From NCBI GenBank assembly GCA_963604075.1, contig CAVCPW010000081.1, positions 1 to 15,574 on the forward strand: a stretch of DNA of 15,574 bases, given 5' to 3'. The notes below the pieces were generated by a model, which searched no databases, was not told the DNA's origin, and worked only from the letters and a program-made list of their open reading frames with translations. Position numbers and translations under genes: made by a program. The DNA is from Anthropogastromicrobium sp963604075 (GTDB lineage: Bacteria; Bacillota; Clostridia; Lachnospirales; Lachnospiraceae). Numbering within the stretch: the stretch's first letter is position 1; the number at the start of each line of letters is the position of its first letter. Shown here one piece after another: positions 1-7,674 of the stretch.

Positions 1-1
1 T

Positions 2-541
2 GACCTTGTCCTGCTCCACTGGCCGTTTGCGGATTACTACACCGCATGGCGGGAACTGGAGAAGTTAAACAAAGAAGGGAAAATCCGCGCCATCGGTGTG
101 TCCAACTTTGAACCAGACAGGCTCATTGACCTGATTGCTTATACGGATGTAAAGCCAGCTGTGAATCAGATTGAAACGCATCTATATTGTCAGCGTCAGG
201 CGGAACATGCCTGGGAGAAAAAATACGGTGTTGCTCACATGGCCTATGCTCCGCTTGGTCAGGGGAAGGCTAATACCATGTATTCCGAGGCAGACGTTGT
301 AAAACTTGCAGAAAAATACGGCAAAACGCCTGCTCAGATTCTCCTGCGCCGCAGCATCCAGGACGGAGTGACGGTTATTCCTAAATCCGTGCATATGGAG
401 CGGATTGTTGAAAACATCAATGTCTTTGATTTTGCACTGGCTTCCGAGGAAATGGCCGCTCTGCGTTCTCTTGATAAAGCAACACCCATGATCGGCAATC
501 CTGACAAGCCGGAGCTTGTTGAAATGTCCTTGACATGGTAA
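2..541 (+). CDS. Aldo/keto reductase, C-terminal part (5' end outside the window)
   Basis: This is the last 179 or so residues of an NAD(P)H-dependent aldo/keto reductase, a cytoplasmic (beta/alpha)8-barrel enzyme reducing aldehydes or ketones; the substrate cannot be told. The frame is open from base 2, so it runs in from the left; a GTG at 98 lies inside the gene and is not its start. Visible family marks are LLHWP near the left edge (its His is the catalytic-tetrad histidine), IRAIGVSNF, the NQIE motif of the barrel core, APLGQG, and the cofactor-phosphate loop IPKSVHMERIVEN near the C-terminus. The catalytic Asp/Tyr/Lys residues would lie upstream, so activity cannot be judged. The C-terminus is of normal form and is followed by a terminator, so the gene ends here and is not co-transcribed with transketolase. 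Confidence 0.93.
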   Translation, partial: DLVLLHWPFADYYTAWRELEKLNKEGKIRAIGVSNFEPDRLIDLIAYTDVKPAVNQIETHLYCQRQAEHAWEKKYGVAHMAYAPLGQGKANTMYSEADVVKLAEKYGKTPAQILLRRSIQDGVTVIPKSVHMERIVENINVFDFALASEEMAALRSLDKATPMIGNPDKPELVEMSLTW

Positions 542-628
542 TTCAAAAATAAAAGAACAGTAACGGTAAAAGAATTCGATAAAATAATCGAAATAAAATC
601 AAAGAAAAATCAAATCGACAATTTCAAC

Positions 629-662
629 AAAAAGGCTGCGGCTATATGGCCGCAGCTTTTTG
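629..662 (+). terminator. Intrinsic terminator of the aldo/keto reductase gene
   Basis: An 8-bp GC-rich stem (GCTGCGGC 635-642 with GCCGCAGC 649-656, loop TATATG) is followed directly by TTTTT. It is preceded by A residues that can pair with the T tract around a single bulged G. It lies about 90 nt after the stop codon. Confidence 0.92.
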
Positions 663-751
663 TTGATTGAACGTCTTACAACGGCAGCTATTTCGTTATT
701 GTTCATGAGATGCCTATTCGCATCTTACGTGTGATATGTCAGAAGAAAACC

Positions 752-780
752 TTGATTTTCATGCTGTTGTCTGGTAAACT
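752..780 (+). promoter_or_regulatory. Candidate sigma-A promoter of transketolase
   Basis: TTGATT (752-757) and TAAACT (775-780) are separated by exactly 17 bp, with TG one base before the -10 (TGGTAAACT, an extended -10). Transcription would start near 787, giving a leader of about 40 nt. Judged by eye only. Confidence 0.55.
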
Positions 781-800
781 GAACGTAATCATAATAAAAT

Positions 801-812
801 GCGCTTGAGCGC
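801..812. promoter_or_regulatory. Small palindrome in the transketolase leader
   Basis: GCGCT-TG-AGCGC is a perfect 5-2-5 inverted repeat between the candidate promoter and the ribosome site. It could be a protein operator or a short hairpin at the mRNA 5' end. A weaker hairpin (AGATGC/GCATCT, 708-725) lies upstream of the promoter. No function is assigned to either. Confidence 0.3.
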
Positions 813-827
813 GGAATGGAGACGAAG

Positions 828-2813
828 ATGAGTAATATTGATACAATGTCAGTAAATGCAATCCGTGTACTGTCCGCAGACGCGATTCAGAAGGCAAAAT
901 CAGGACATCCGGGACTGCCGCTTGGCTGTGCTTCTGTAGCTTACGAGCTATGGGCAAAGCACTTAAAGCACAACCCGAAGGATCCGGACTGGAAGGATCG
1001 TGACCGTTTTATTCTTTCTGGAGGACATGGTTCGATGCTTCTGTACTCCCTACTTCACCTGTTTGGCTATGGCAATTTAAAAAAGGAAGATCTGATGCAG
1101 TTTCGTCAGTGGGATTCTTTAACACCGGGTCATCCGGAGTACCGCCATACTGTTGGTGTTGAGGCTACTACAGGACCTCTTGGTGCTGGTATGGGTATGG
1201 CAGTTGGTATGGCAATCGCAGAGCGTCATATGGCATCCGTGTTCAATAAGGAAGGTTATCCGGTTGTGGATCATTATACATATGCACTTGGTGGTGACGG
1301 ATGTATGATGGAGGGTATTTCCTCTGAGGCATTTTCACTTGCAGGCACCTTGAAACTGTCCAAATTGATCATTTTCTATGATTCCAACCGCATTTCCATC
1401 GAGGGATCTACAGATATTGCATTCACAGAGAATGTTCAGAAGCGTATGGAGGCATTTGGATTCCAGACCATCACTGTTGAGGATGGAAATGATTTAGAGG
1501 AGATCGGAAAAGCAATCGAGGCAGCAAAGGCTGATACCGAGAGACCGTCTTTCATCACCGTAAAGACACAGATCGGTTTCGGATGCCCGGCAAAGCAGGG
1601 CAAGCCAAGCGCACACGGCGAGCCGCTTGGTGAGGACAACATCAAGGCAATGAAGGAAAACTTAGGATGGCCGTCACAGGAGCCGTTCTTCGTTCCAGAG
1701 GAAGTTTACGATCATTATAAGGAGATCGTAGAGGGCTTACAGCCGGCAGAGGATGCATGGAATAAGATGTTTGCGGAGTACTGCGAGAAGTATCCGGAGA
1801 TGAAGCAGCTGTGGGATTCCTACTATGATGAAGATCTGGCCGAGAAGGTTTGTGATGATGCTGATTTCTGGTCCTATGAGGATAAGCCTGATGCCACCAG
1901 AAACCTGTCTGGTAAGATGATCAACCGTATCAAGGATAGAATGCCAAACGTAATCGGCGGTGCAGCTGATCTTTCTCCATCCACAAAGACTTATATGAAG
2001 GATGCAGGCGATTTCTCTGCTTCTAATTATGCAGGACGCAACATGCACTTTGGTGTTCGTGAGCTTGCTATGACCGCAATCGGAAATGGTATTATGCTTC
2101 ATGGAGGTCTTCGTGCATTCGTTTCCACATTCTTTGTATTCTCTGATTACACAAAGCCGATGGCACGTCTGTCAGCAATCATGGGAGTACCGTTAACATT
2201 CGTATTCACACACGACAGCATCGGTGTAGGTGAGGATGGACCGACTCATGAGCCAATAGAGCAGTTGGCAATGTGGCGTGCACTTCCAAACTTCCATATG
2301 TTCCGTCCGGCAGACGCAACAGAGACTGCAGCCGCATGGTACAGTGCAATTACTTCCAAGAGAACACCGACTGCACTGGCACTGACCAGACAGAATCTGC
2401 CGCAGATTGAGGGAACTTCTAAGGAAGCATTAAAGGGTGGTTATATTGTACAGGATTCCAAGAAGCCGGTACCGGATGCCATCATCATCGCTTCCGGTTC
2501 AGAACTGACACTTGCAGTAGAGGCAAAGAAGGTTCTGGCAGAGGATGGAATCGATGTGCGTGTTGTATCTATGCCATGTATGGATATCTTCGAAGAGCAG
2601 TCCGAGGAGTATAAGGCAAAGGTTCTTCCAAAGAACGTAAGAAAGAGAGTTGCAGTAGAGGCACTTTCTGGTTTTGGATGGGATCGTTATGTAGGTCTTG
2701 ACGGCGATCTGATCGGAATGAATCGCTTCGGCGCATCTGCTCCGTACAGCAAGCTGTTCCCATACTTCGGATTTACTGTAGAAAATGTAGTGGCAAGAGT
2801 AAAAGCACTGTAA
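828..2813 (+). CDS. tkt: Transketolase
   Basis: Thiamine-diphosphate enzyme of the non-oxidative pentose phosphate pathway, moving two-carbon units between sugar phosphates in the cytoplasm. The 661 residues match the usual single-chain bacterial length. In the N-terminal ThDP domain, SGHPG contains His27 and GGHGS contains His66; the GDG cofactor/metal motif has Asp157, with DSN (Asn187) 30 residues on. In the second domain, MHFGVRELAM carries Glu412, which aligns with catalytic Glu411 of E. coli TktA, followed by HDSIGVGEDGPTHEP. A normal C-terminal domain ends in ENVVARVKAL. The start at 828 is preferred over an in-frame ATG at 816 because GGAG (818-821) sits 6 nt before it, while 816 lacks a ribosome site. 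The gene seems monocistronic, with its own promoter and a terminator-like structure about 55 nt after the stop. Confidence 0.97.
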   Translation: MSNIDTMSVNAIRVLSADAIQKAKSGHPGLPLGCASVAYELWAKHLKHNPKDPDWKDRDRFILSGGHGSMLLYSLLHLFGYGNLKKEDLMQFRQWDSLTPGHPEYRHTVGVEATTGPLGAGMGMAVGMAIAERHMASVFNKEGYPVVDHYTYALGGDGCMMEGISSEAFSLAGTLKLSKLIIFYDSNRISIEGSTDIAFTENVQKRMEAFGFQTITVEDGNDLEEIGKAIEAAKADTERPSFITVKTQIGFGCPAKQGKPSAHGEPLGEDNIKAMKENLGWPSQEPFFVPEEVYDHYKEIVEGLQPAEDAWNKMFAEYCEKYPEMKQLWDSYYDEDLAEKVCDDADFWSYEDKPDATRNLSGKMINRIKDRMPNVIGGAADLSPSTKTYMKDAGDFSASNYAGRNMHFGVRELAMTAIGNGIMLHGGLRAFVSTFFVFSDYTKPMARLSAIMGVPLTFVFTHDSIGVGEDGPTHEPIEQLAMWRALPNFHMFRPADATETAAAWYSAITSKRTPTALALTRQNLPQIEGTSKEALKGGYIVQDSKKPVPDAIIIASGSELTLAVEAKKVLAEDGIDVRVVSMPCMDIFEEQSEEYKAKVLPKNVRKRVAVEALSGFGWDRYVGLDGDLIGMNRFGASAPYSKLFPYFGFTVENVVARVKAL

Positions 2814-2832
2814 AAAGAAAAGAGAATCGTAA

Positions 2833-2862
2833 TTGTGAGAGTACGGAACAGTTATAGATAAT
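2833..2862 (+). promoter_or_regulatory. Candidate promoter of the leader RNA and flavoprotein gene
   Basis: TTGTGA (2833-2838) and GATAAT (2857-2862) are 18 bp apart. Transcription would begin near 2869, exactly at the first G of the GGGGACG arm of the structured element that follows. That agreement is why I list it, although the -35 is weak. Confidence 0.45.
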
Positions 2863-2867
2863 TTTGT

Positions 2868-2946
2868 GGGGACGTTAGCCAACGGGACGGCAACGCCACT
2901 GGGAATGACTCGGTGGCTCGCTGTTTCCAAGGTTCGCGTCCCTTTT
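2868..2946 (+). ncRNA. Branched structured RNA element, terminator-like (unidentified)
   Basis: The outer stem pairs GGGACG (2869-2874) with CGTCCC (2937-2942), followed by TTTT. Inside are two hairpins: GTTAGCC/GGCAAC (2874-2894, one bulged A) and GCCACTG/CGGTGGC (2895-2901 with 2911-2917, one G-T wobble). The drawing is a three-way junction closed by a terminator-like stem. It may be the transketolase terminator, a short RNA, or a cis-regulatory leader of the flavoprotein gene 45 nt downstream. I compared it by memory with common riboswitch consensus motifs (TPP, FMN, cobalamin, guanidine, c-di-GMP, T-box) and none fits. The folding is by eye, not computed. Confidence 0.45.
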
Positions 2947-2987
2947 GTATTTTTGAGAAAAGAAAAATAGAAAATTTGGGGGGAAAG

Positions 2988-3473
2988 ATGATGACTACAT
3001 TTTGTAAGATGAGACGCTTCAAGCAGGAGTTAAGCGAGGAAGAGTGTATTGAAATTTTAAAGAAAGAGCCGCGAGGTGTTCTCTCTGTTTTTGATGAGAA
3101 TGGCTATCCATATGGCATTCCGATGAATCATTGGTACAACGAAGTAGATGGAAAGTTGTACTTTCATGGTGCTAAGTCAGGCCATAAGCTTGATGCAATC
3201 AAAAAATATGATAAGGTTTCTTTCTGCGTGTATGACAGCGGTTATCGCAATGAGGGCGAGTGGGCACTGAACATCAAATGTGTGGTTGTCTTTGGTCGTA
3301 TGAAGGTTGTGGAGGATCCAGATAAGATGGTAGAGATCTGCACGAATATTGGACATAAATTTACGGATGATAAGGAATATTTGGAGGATGAATTGCAGCG
3401 GGCATTGCCGAGAGTTCTTTGCTTAGAGCTGACGCCAGAGCATATGACAGGAAAGAGAGTCAAGGAGTCGTAA
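2988..3473 (+). CDS. Pyridoxamine 5'-phosphate oxidase-like (NimA-type) flavoprotein
   Basis: A 162-residue protein of the FMN-binding split-barrel fold, resembling the NimA/Pyridox_ox_2 group; members bind FMN as dimers and are often annotated as nitroimidazole-resistance or flavin-reductase-like proteins, usually without a proven substrate. Recognisable parts are GVLSVFDENGYPYGIPMNH (residues 30-48, the first barrel strands) and LYFHGAKSGHKLDAI (about 57-71, the flavin-phosphate region), then KVSFCVYD and a helical C-terminus. The start is ATG 2988 or the adjacent ATG 2991; GGGGGG with AAAG just before it is the ribosome site. A reading frame from GTG 2913 runs through the structured RNA and is rejected. 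The gene stands alone, with a hairpin on each side. Resistance to nitroimidazoles is not shown by the sequence. Confidence 0.85.
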   Translation: MMTTFCKMRRFKQELSEEECIEILKKEPRGVLSVFDENGYPYGIPMNHWYNEVDGKLYFHGAKSGHKLDAIKKYDKVSFCVYDSGYRNEGEWALNIKCVVVFGRMKVVEDPDKMVEICTNIGHKFTDDKEYLEDELQRALPRVLCLELTPEHMTGKRVKES

Positions 3474-3520
3474 GTAACGGCGCTGATTGGTAAACTATTT
3501 TTATCGTAATTAATTGGTAA

Positions 3521-3585
3521 GCCATCGGGGACAGATCACATATCATTGCAGAGAAAGTGTCGCCCCGGTGGCTATTGCTGTTTTG
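3521..3585. terminator. Hairpin between convergent genes, possible bidirectional terminator
   Basis: GCCATCGGGG (3521-3530) pairs with CCCCGGTGGC (3563-3572), one G-T wobble. The stem extends by ACA/TGT after a 2-nt bulge. On the plus strand it is followed by TATTGCTGTTTT, an imperfect T tract. On the minus strand it lies just beyond the stop of the XRE regulator gene and has no clear T run. It probably ends the flavoprotein transcript and may also stop the opposing one. Confidence 0.6.
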
Positions 3586-3591
3586 TGTATT

Positions 3592-4026
3592 TCAGTCGTC
3601 TACCTGTATTGTTTCCACATTTACGATTGGTTGATTGTTGTGAGTGCTGTTATTGAGATCTGGAACGCTTAAAAACATTATAATAAAAATAGATAGAAGG
3701 AAGATTGCTGTTAATATAATAACAATAGCTTTCAAAATACGACGTGAACGACGATTTTTAATCGCAAGCTGTTCATTTATTCTGGACAGTTGTTCGGCAA
3801 CGTCATTAGTGATATTTCCATTTTCAGTTTCAATTTTCGAGCCTAGCAACTCACTAACAGATACTTCTAATATTTCGGCAAGGCGAATTAGTGTATCAGC
3901 ATCGGGGACGGACAGATTTTTCTCCCATTTGGAGATTGTTTGTCTGACGACATGAAGCCTGCTTGCCAACTCTTCTTGTGAAAAGCCCTTTTGTTTTCTA
4001 AGAGTTTTTAAGTTTTCACTAAACAT
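3592..4026 (-). CDS. Membrane-anchored XRE-family transcriptional regulator
   Basis: A 144-residue protein with an N-terminal Cro/C1-type helix-turn-helix (residues 1-62; recognition helix around 26-37, in RQTISKWEKN), then a polar linker with a basic patch (NRRSRR, 91-96). One strongly hydrophobic membrane segment follows (about 98-120), and a short polar tail that should lie outside the cell. XRE regulators with a C-terminal membrane segment are common in Firmicutes; their signals are mostly unknown. The start MFSENLKTLR is preferred because the helix-turn-helix begins there. AAGGAG lies 11 nt before it, a long spacing. An upstream extension to 4110 is possible but lacks a ribosome site. 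The gene follows the AAA-ATPase gene on the same strand after 121 nt that contain a promoter and a perfect palindrome, suggesting autoregulation. Confidence 0.85.
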   Translation of the reverse strand: MFSENLKTLRKQKGFSQEELASRLHVVRQTISKWEKNLSVPDADTLIRLAEILEVSVSELLGSKIETENGNITNDVAEQLSRINEQLAIKNRRSRRILKAIVIILTAIFLLSIFIIMFLSVPDLNNSTHNNQPIVNVETIQVDD

Positions 4027-4050
4027 AATACATCTTGCTCCTTTATTTAG

Positions 4051-4079
4051 ATTTTGATGTATCAAAAATACCATAACAA
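4051..4079 (-). promoter_or_regulatory. Candidate promoter with operator palindrome, XRE regulator gene
   Basis: Read on the minus strand, TTGTTA (4074-4079) and CAAAAT (4051-4056) are 17 bp apart. The perfect inverted repeat TTTTGAT-GT-ATCAAAA (4052-4067) covers the -10 and half of the spacer, a typical place for a repressor. Autoregulation by the XRE protein is the obvious guess. Confidence 0.5.
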
Positions 4080-4147
4080 CTGCTAGAAGGCAAGCAATGC
4101 GGATTAACATTAGCGCAATGGGCTGATGGTGTATAAGCTTGCTGATG

Positions 4148-5869
4148 TTACTCCTCTATCGTCATAACACGGCATTTTTTTCGGCAGAAAGAGATGCCAT
4201 ATTTGATTATTTTGTTGAAGCCTCGGTTGCGAAGTTCCTGTGTATAGTTTTTATTTTTTATCTGCTGTAAAGCCTCACAGCAGTCCAACTCAAGATCTTT
4301 TTCCTCGGAACTATATTTCAATTCAATCACGATTCCAAGTCTACCATTCGTATCGCTATCATTTATTTCAATTAAAATATCGCTAAAGCTATCACCAGAC
4401 TCTCGATTTGATAATACTCTCCAATCTCGTCGATACCCCAGAATTCCAATCATAAGTCCGTGATAGAAGTTTTCATGAAGCGATTTTGCAAAATTATCGC
4501 GTACGCTAATGGTCTTTGACATATATTCTGTCAAAAGCCGTTCGACAGCAGAGGCATTAGAAGTCGTTAGCGCATTGCAAAAGTTTCGGAAAAGTTCTCC
4601 GTTTTGAGAGACTTCTTTGCGAAAGAGTGTTAGAACGCGTTCAATGATAATGTTGCAGATTTCACGGTTTGGGACCGCAAGGCAGTAGTAGCCATCGCCT
4701 ACTTGTCCGCGCTGTGTCAGGTAGCCGGTCATAAAAAGAGTGCTCCACAAATTGTCAATATTGGAATATAAATCTTTGTAAGTTACCATCTCATCAACTT
4801 TTTGGATGATTGTTCCGCCATTGATGAGTTGTTCCAATTCTGTTTTTGTGACCATTCCAGGATCATTGATGCTATCAATGAAATGATTGATAACATCATT
4901 TCCACTGGTGTTCATCCAGTAGTTTTTCGGTTTTGAGTTAGGGTCATCAATATGATCATCACAATAATTTACAACATCCCAAGGACAATAGACATCTGCC
5001 TCTCCAAAGCGATAGCCATCGTACCATTCTTTCACTTCATCAAAGTGATCATTTAATCCATAAGCACATAGCATTGCATGTACTTCTGAGTTCGTAAATC
5101 CAAAGGCTTCGTCGTATTGCTTATCTGTGATGGAATACACTTTGACGTTATTAAGACCAGTGAATATACTTTCTTTTGCAATACGTAGGCATCCAGTTAA
5201 AACTGCAAAAGCAAGGCTCTCATTTGTCTTCAATACATTTCCAAAAAGATTGCGTATCAAAAGCGCCATTTCATCATAAAAGCCATTTTCATGAGCTTTT
5301 GCCAACGGCACATCATACTCATCAATAAGAACAACAACTTTCTGCTTATAGTGCTTTTCAAGAAGTCGTGTCAGCCATCGCAAGCTTGAGCCCATAACCT
5401 TTTGACTCATATCGTCATCCAGCAGCTTAGCAAAGCGTTCCTTTTCGTAGTCAGTCAGAATACTGCTATTTTGCAGAAACTGAAAATCAGAAGCGCTCTG
5501 ATTTATGAGTTCTACTAACTGATCAAAGGCAGTCTCGTAGGATGATGCATTGACTCCTTTTAGACTAATTGCAATGACAGGATATTTTCCCATATATTTT
5601 TCACAAAGCTCAGTATTTTGAGAAATATGCAAACCAGTAAATAATGTAGGGTCCGTTCCAATTTCAAAAAAGTTTTTGAGCATACTCATATTCAGAGATT
5701 TTCCAAAACGCCGAGGACGAGTAAAGAGTGTCACTTCGCTTCCCTTTTCAAGAGCTTGTTCAATTAGTGCTGTTTTATCTACATAATAATAGTTTCCTCT
5801 GCGAAGTTTTTCAAAGCTGTCGATCCCAACTGGAAGCCTTAATTGAATTCCCATATACGCGTACCTCAT
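4148..5869 (-). CDS. AAA-ATPase-like protein with C-terminal PD-(D/E)XK nuclease domain
   Basis: A 573-residue protein of the AAA-ATPase_like plus PDDEXK_9 (DUF1703) architecture, abundant in gut Bacteroidetes and Firmicutes and of unknown cellular role. It opens with the family's YVDKTALI motif (29-36). The P-loop FTRPRRFGKS ends in Gly56-Lys57-Ser58 and lacks the usual first Gly, which is normal for this family. Walker B is VVVLIDEYD (Asp183, Glu184). The C-terminal nuclease-like core shows Asp497 (FSDILIE) and Glu516-Leu-Lys518 (GIVIELK), then a QQ pair at 535-536, so both active sites look intact. ATG 5869 is annotated, but ATG 5854 (MGIQLRLP) is equally possible: it has GAGGT 8 nt before it. 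There is no signal peptide or membrane segment. Roles in defence or mobile-element biology have been guessed for relatives; nothing here proves one. Confidence 0.85.
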   Translation of the reverse strand: MRYAYMGIQLRLPVGIDSFEKLRRGNYYYVDKTALIEQALEKGSEVTLFTRPRRFGKSLNMSMLKNFFEIGTDPTLFTGLHISQNTELCEKYMGKYPVIAISLKGVNASSYETAFDQLVELINQSASDFQFLQNSSILTDYEKERFAKLLDDDMSQKVMGSSLRWLTRLLEKHYKQKVVVLIDEYDVPLAKAHENGFYDEMALLIRNLFGNVLKTNESLAFAVLTGCLRIAKESIFTGLNNVKVYSITDKQYDEAFGFTNSEVHAMLCAYGLNDHFDEVKEWYDGYRFGEADVYCPWDVVNYCDDHIDDPNSKPKNYWMNTSGNDVINHFIDSINDPGMVTKTELEQLINGGTIIQKVDEMVTYKDLYSNIDNLWSTLFMTGYLTQRGQVGDGYYCLAVPNREICNIIIERVLTLFRKEVSQNGELFRNFCNALTTSNASAVERLLTEYMSKTISVRDNFAKSLHENFYHGLMIGILGYRRDWRVLSNRESGDSFSDILIEINDSDTNGRLGIVIELKYSSEEKDLELDCCEALQQIKNKNYTQELRNRGFNKIIKYGISFCRKKCRVMTIEE

Positions 5870-5919
5870 TTTTCACCGTCTGATGTTATGGCAACAAAAT
5901 AACTCACTTTAATAAACTT

Positions 5920-5948
5920 ATCATAGCACACCTTCTAATATTTGTCAT
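5920..5948 (-). promoter_or_regulatory. Candidate promoter of the AAA-ATPase gene
   Basis: On the minus strand ATGACA (5943-5948) and TATGAT (5920-5925) are separated by 17 bp, with TGC directly before the -10 (extended -10). Each hexamer matches consensus at 5 of 6. The start point would be near 5913, leaving a leader of about 44 nt. An inverted repeat ATTGAA/TTCAAT (5947-5965) overlaps the -35 edge. Confidence 0.6.
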
Positions 5949-5980
5949 TGAATTCGTCGTTCAATAAAAGATAGTGTCCC

Positions 5981-7672
5981 TTATCCCATCGGAATTTTAA
6001 ATGAAATCATCGTACTCTGTCCCGGTATACTATTGATTGTGAGGCCAGAGCCTTCTCCGTAGGCTAGAATCAAGCGTTCGTGAACATTTTTTAATCCATA
6101 ACCGGAGGAGTCGGTCGTCAAAAGGGTAGAAAGCTTTTCTTGCGGAATACCGATTCCATTATCCATGATTGTAAAATAAATCTGTCCCATGACCTTTGTG
6201 ATCGTGACAAACAACTGACCACGTTTTGTCTTATTTGGCAGGATGCCATGAATAATTGAGTTTTCGACAAGCGGCTGCAACAGCAGATTTGGCACTTCGA
6301 TTTCTGGCAAATTCGGGTCGATCTGATACAAGACATTAAAGCTGTTGTCATGAAGCAGGCGTTGAATGTCAATGTAGGAGGTCACATTTTTAATCTCATT
6401 TTGCAGCAATGTTTCCGCTTTTCCTTTGTTTAGTGTCGTGCGATAAAAGACGGAGAGAAGCTGTGACATTTGGCTGATCTCGGGCTGGTTATTCATCAGC
6501 GCCTTATTGTTGATTAGCGACAGACAATTATAGAGAAAGTGCGGGTTAATTTGCGCCTGCAATGCTTTAAACTGTGTTTCCTTCAATTCGATCTTTGTCT
6601 GATAATCTTCACGGATCAGGCGGTTGATTTCATCGATCATAGCCTGAAGATTGTTTGTCAGATCACCAAGCTCGTCCTTGCTGTCATCGTGAATGTGGTA
6701 ATCAAGGTGCCCCTCCTTGATGCGTTGCAGATAGTAGTGCAGTGCACTGATTTTTTTCTCAAAAAAGCTGGTAAACAGCTGTGTGATGGAAAAAATGATC
6801 ACGATGCAGAACAGCAAAATAGCCATAATGACACGACCCATTCGCCGAACGGATGCAAATACAATTTGATTTGGGCGTTCTAGTGTCACGTTCCAGCCGC
6901 AGCAATCGACCAAGTCCGTTCGCGTTACCCACTGGCGCAGCTCGTTTTGTGTGTTCGAGATGGAATCGGATTCGTAGGAGTACAGTGTCTGCGATGGTGT
7001 ATCGACCTGAATGTGGAAATCATCGGCAGTCTCGTCGAGATCGCCAAATAAAAGATCCGGATCAAGCTGAATGGCGATGCAGTTTTTGGAGTAAGAACGA
7101 ATATAGGTGATATAAGGATCACACAGATATTGGATTACACAGAGTGTTCCATCGTCCTTTTTAAACCAGGTCGGCTGCGTGGAAATACGCTCAGGTCGGT
7201 ACCAGAATTCATTTTCCAGATCGCTGATCGGGCGAAGCTGTTTGCCATGTGTCATATCCCCGTCCGCATTATAGATCGTAATTTGGGCGATATCCGGATG
7301 CTGCAGATACGTGGTATTTAAAAAGACATCCATTTTATAGGTCAAATATTCGTACTGGTCGTAGGCGTTCGCATCATTGTAGGAAGAAAATTCTGCAAGA
7401 TCATTCGAGTTTGCCAGATAGGAGAGCAAATTCTGGTAAGTGTTTACCTTGGAATCAAGCGAGTTTGAAACGGATACAACGGAGGATTCCAGAGAGTCCA
7501 GCTCGCGCGTGCGAAGCAGCTGAATGGTCTGCTTATAGCAAAAGAGTCCCATGACCGATAGCGGGATAAGGCTCACAAGAAAGCAGAGCAAAATTAACTT
7601 GTTGCGGTATTTCATATCATCAAAACGTTGCTTTATTTTTCGTATCGTTCTTTTAAATAAATTCCTTTTCAT
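5981..7672 (-). CDS. YesM-type sensor histidine kinase
   Basis: A 563-residue membrane sensor kinase paired with the response regulator just upstream. Order: a basic N-terminus; membrane segment about 25-46; an extracytoplasmic sensor of some 230 residues (about 48-276, Cache-like by position and length); membrane segment about 278-300; a HAMP linker (about 300-350); the His_kinase (PF06580) phosphoacceptor region QAQINPHFLYN with His378; and a HATPase domain with N box VENSIIHG (Asn471), DNGIGIP (Asp504) and SGYGLKNVHERL (Gly524, Gly526). All catalytic motifs are intact. It likely senses an extracellular sugar or the liganded binding protein and phosphorylates Asp54 of the partner. The start lies 2 nt after the regulator's stop; the nearest AGGAG is 14 nt upstream, inside the regulator gene, so translational coupling is likely. 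No convincing terminator follows. Confidence 0.95.
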   Translation of the reverse strand: MKRNLFKRTIRKIKQRFDDMKYRNKLILLCFLVSLIPLSVMGLFCYKQTIQLLRTRELDSLESSVVSVSNSLDSKVNTYQNLLSYLANSNDLAEFSSYNDANAYDQYEYLTYKMDVFLNTTYLQHPDIAQITIYNADGDMTHGKQLRPISDLENEFWYRPERISTQPTWFKKDDGTLCVIQYLCDPYITYIRSYSKNCIAIQLDPDLLFGDLDETADDFHIQVDTPSQTLYSYESDSISNTQNELRQWVTRTDLVDCCGWNVTLERPNQIVFASVRRMGRVIMAILLFCIVIIFSITQLFTSFFEKKISALHYYLQRIKEGHLDYHIHDDSKDELGDLTNNLQAMIDEINRLIREDYQTKIELKETQFKALQAQINPHFLYNCLSLINNKALMNNQPEISQMSQLLSVFYRTTLNKGKAETLLQNEIKNVTSYIDIQRLLHDNSFNVLYQIDPNLPEIEVPNLLLQPLVENSIIHGILPNKTKRGQLFVTITKVMGQIYFTIMDNGIGIPQEKLSTLLTTDSSGYGLKNVHERLILAYGEGSGLTINSIPGQSTMISFKIPMG

Positions 7673-7674
7673 TG

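Noticed and set aside
1737..2930. Minus-strand open frames opposite transketolase
   Set aside because: They are shadows of a strongly supported gene, with no family features.
2868..2946. Cobalamin or T-box riboswitch before the flavoprotein gene
   Set aside because: GCCACTG and GGTGGC recall parts of these classes, but the defining conserved boxes are absent and the element is too short.
2913..2987. N-terminal extension of the flavoprotein gene from GTG 2913
   Set aside because: It reads through the structured RNA, has no ribosome site, and the added residues do not resemble the family; a strong site precedes ATG 2988.
4027..4110. Extension of the XRE regulator with a hydrophobic N-terminus
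   Set aside because: The extra 28 residues read across the promoter and palindrome, and no ribosome site precedes them; the helix-turn-helix starts at 4026.
5870..5980. Terminator after the histidine kinase gene
   Set aside because: The only inverted repeat (ATTGAA/TTCAAT) is AT-rich, with no T tract on the relevant strand; it fits better as part of the next promoter.
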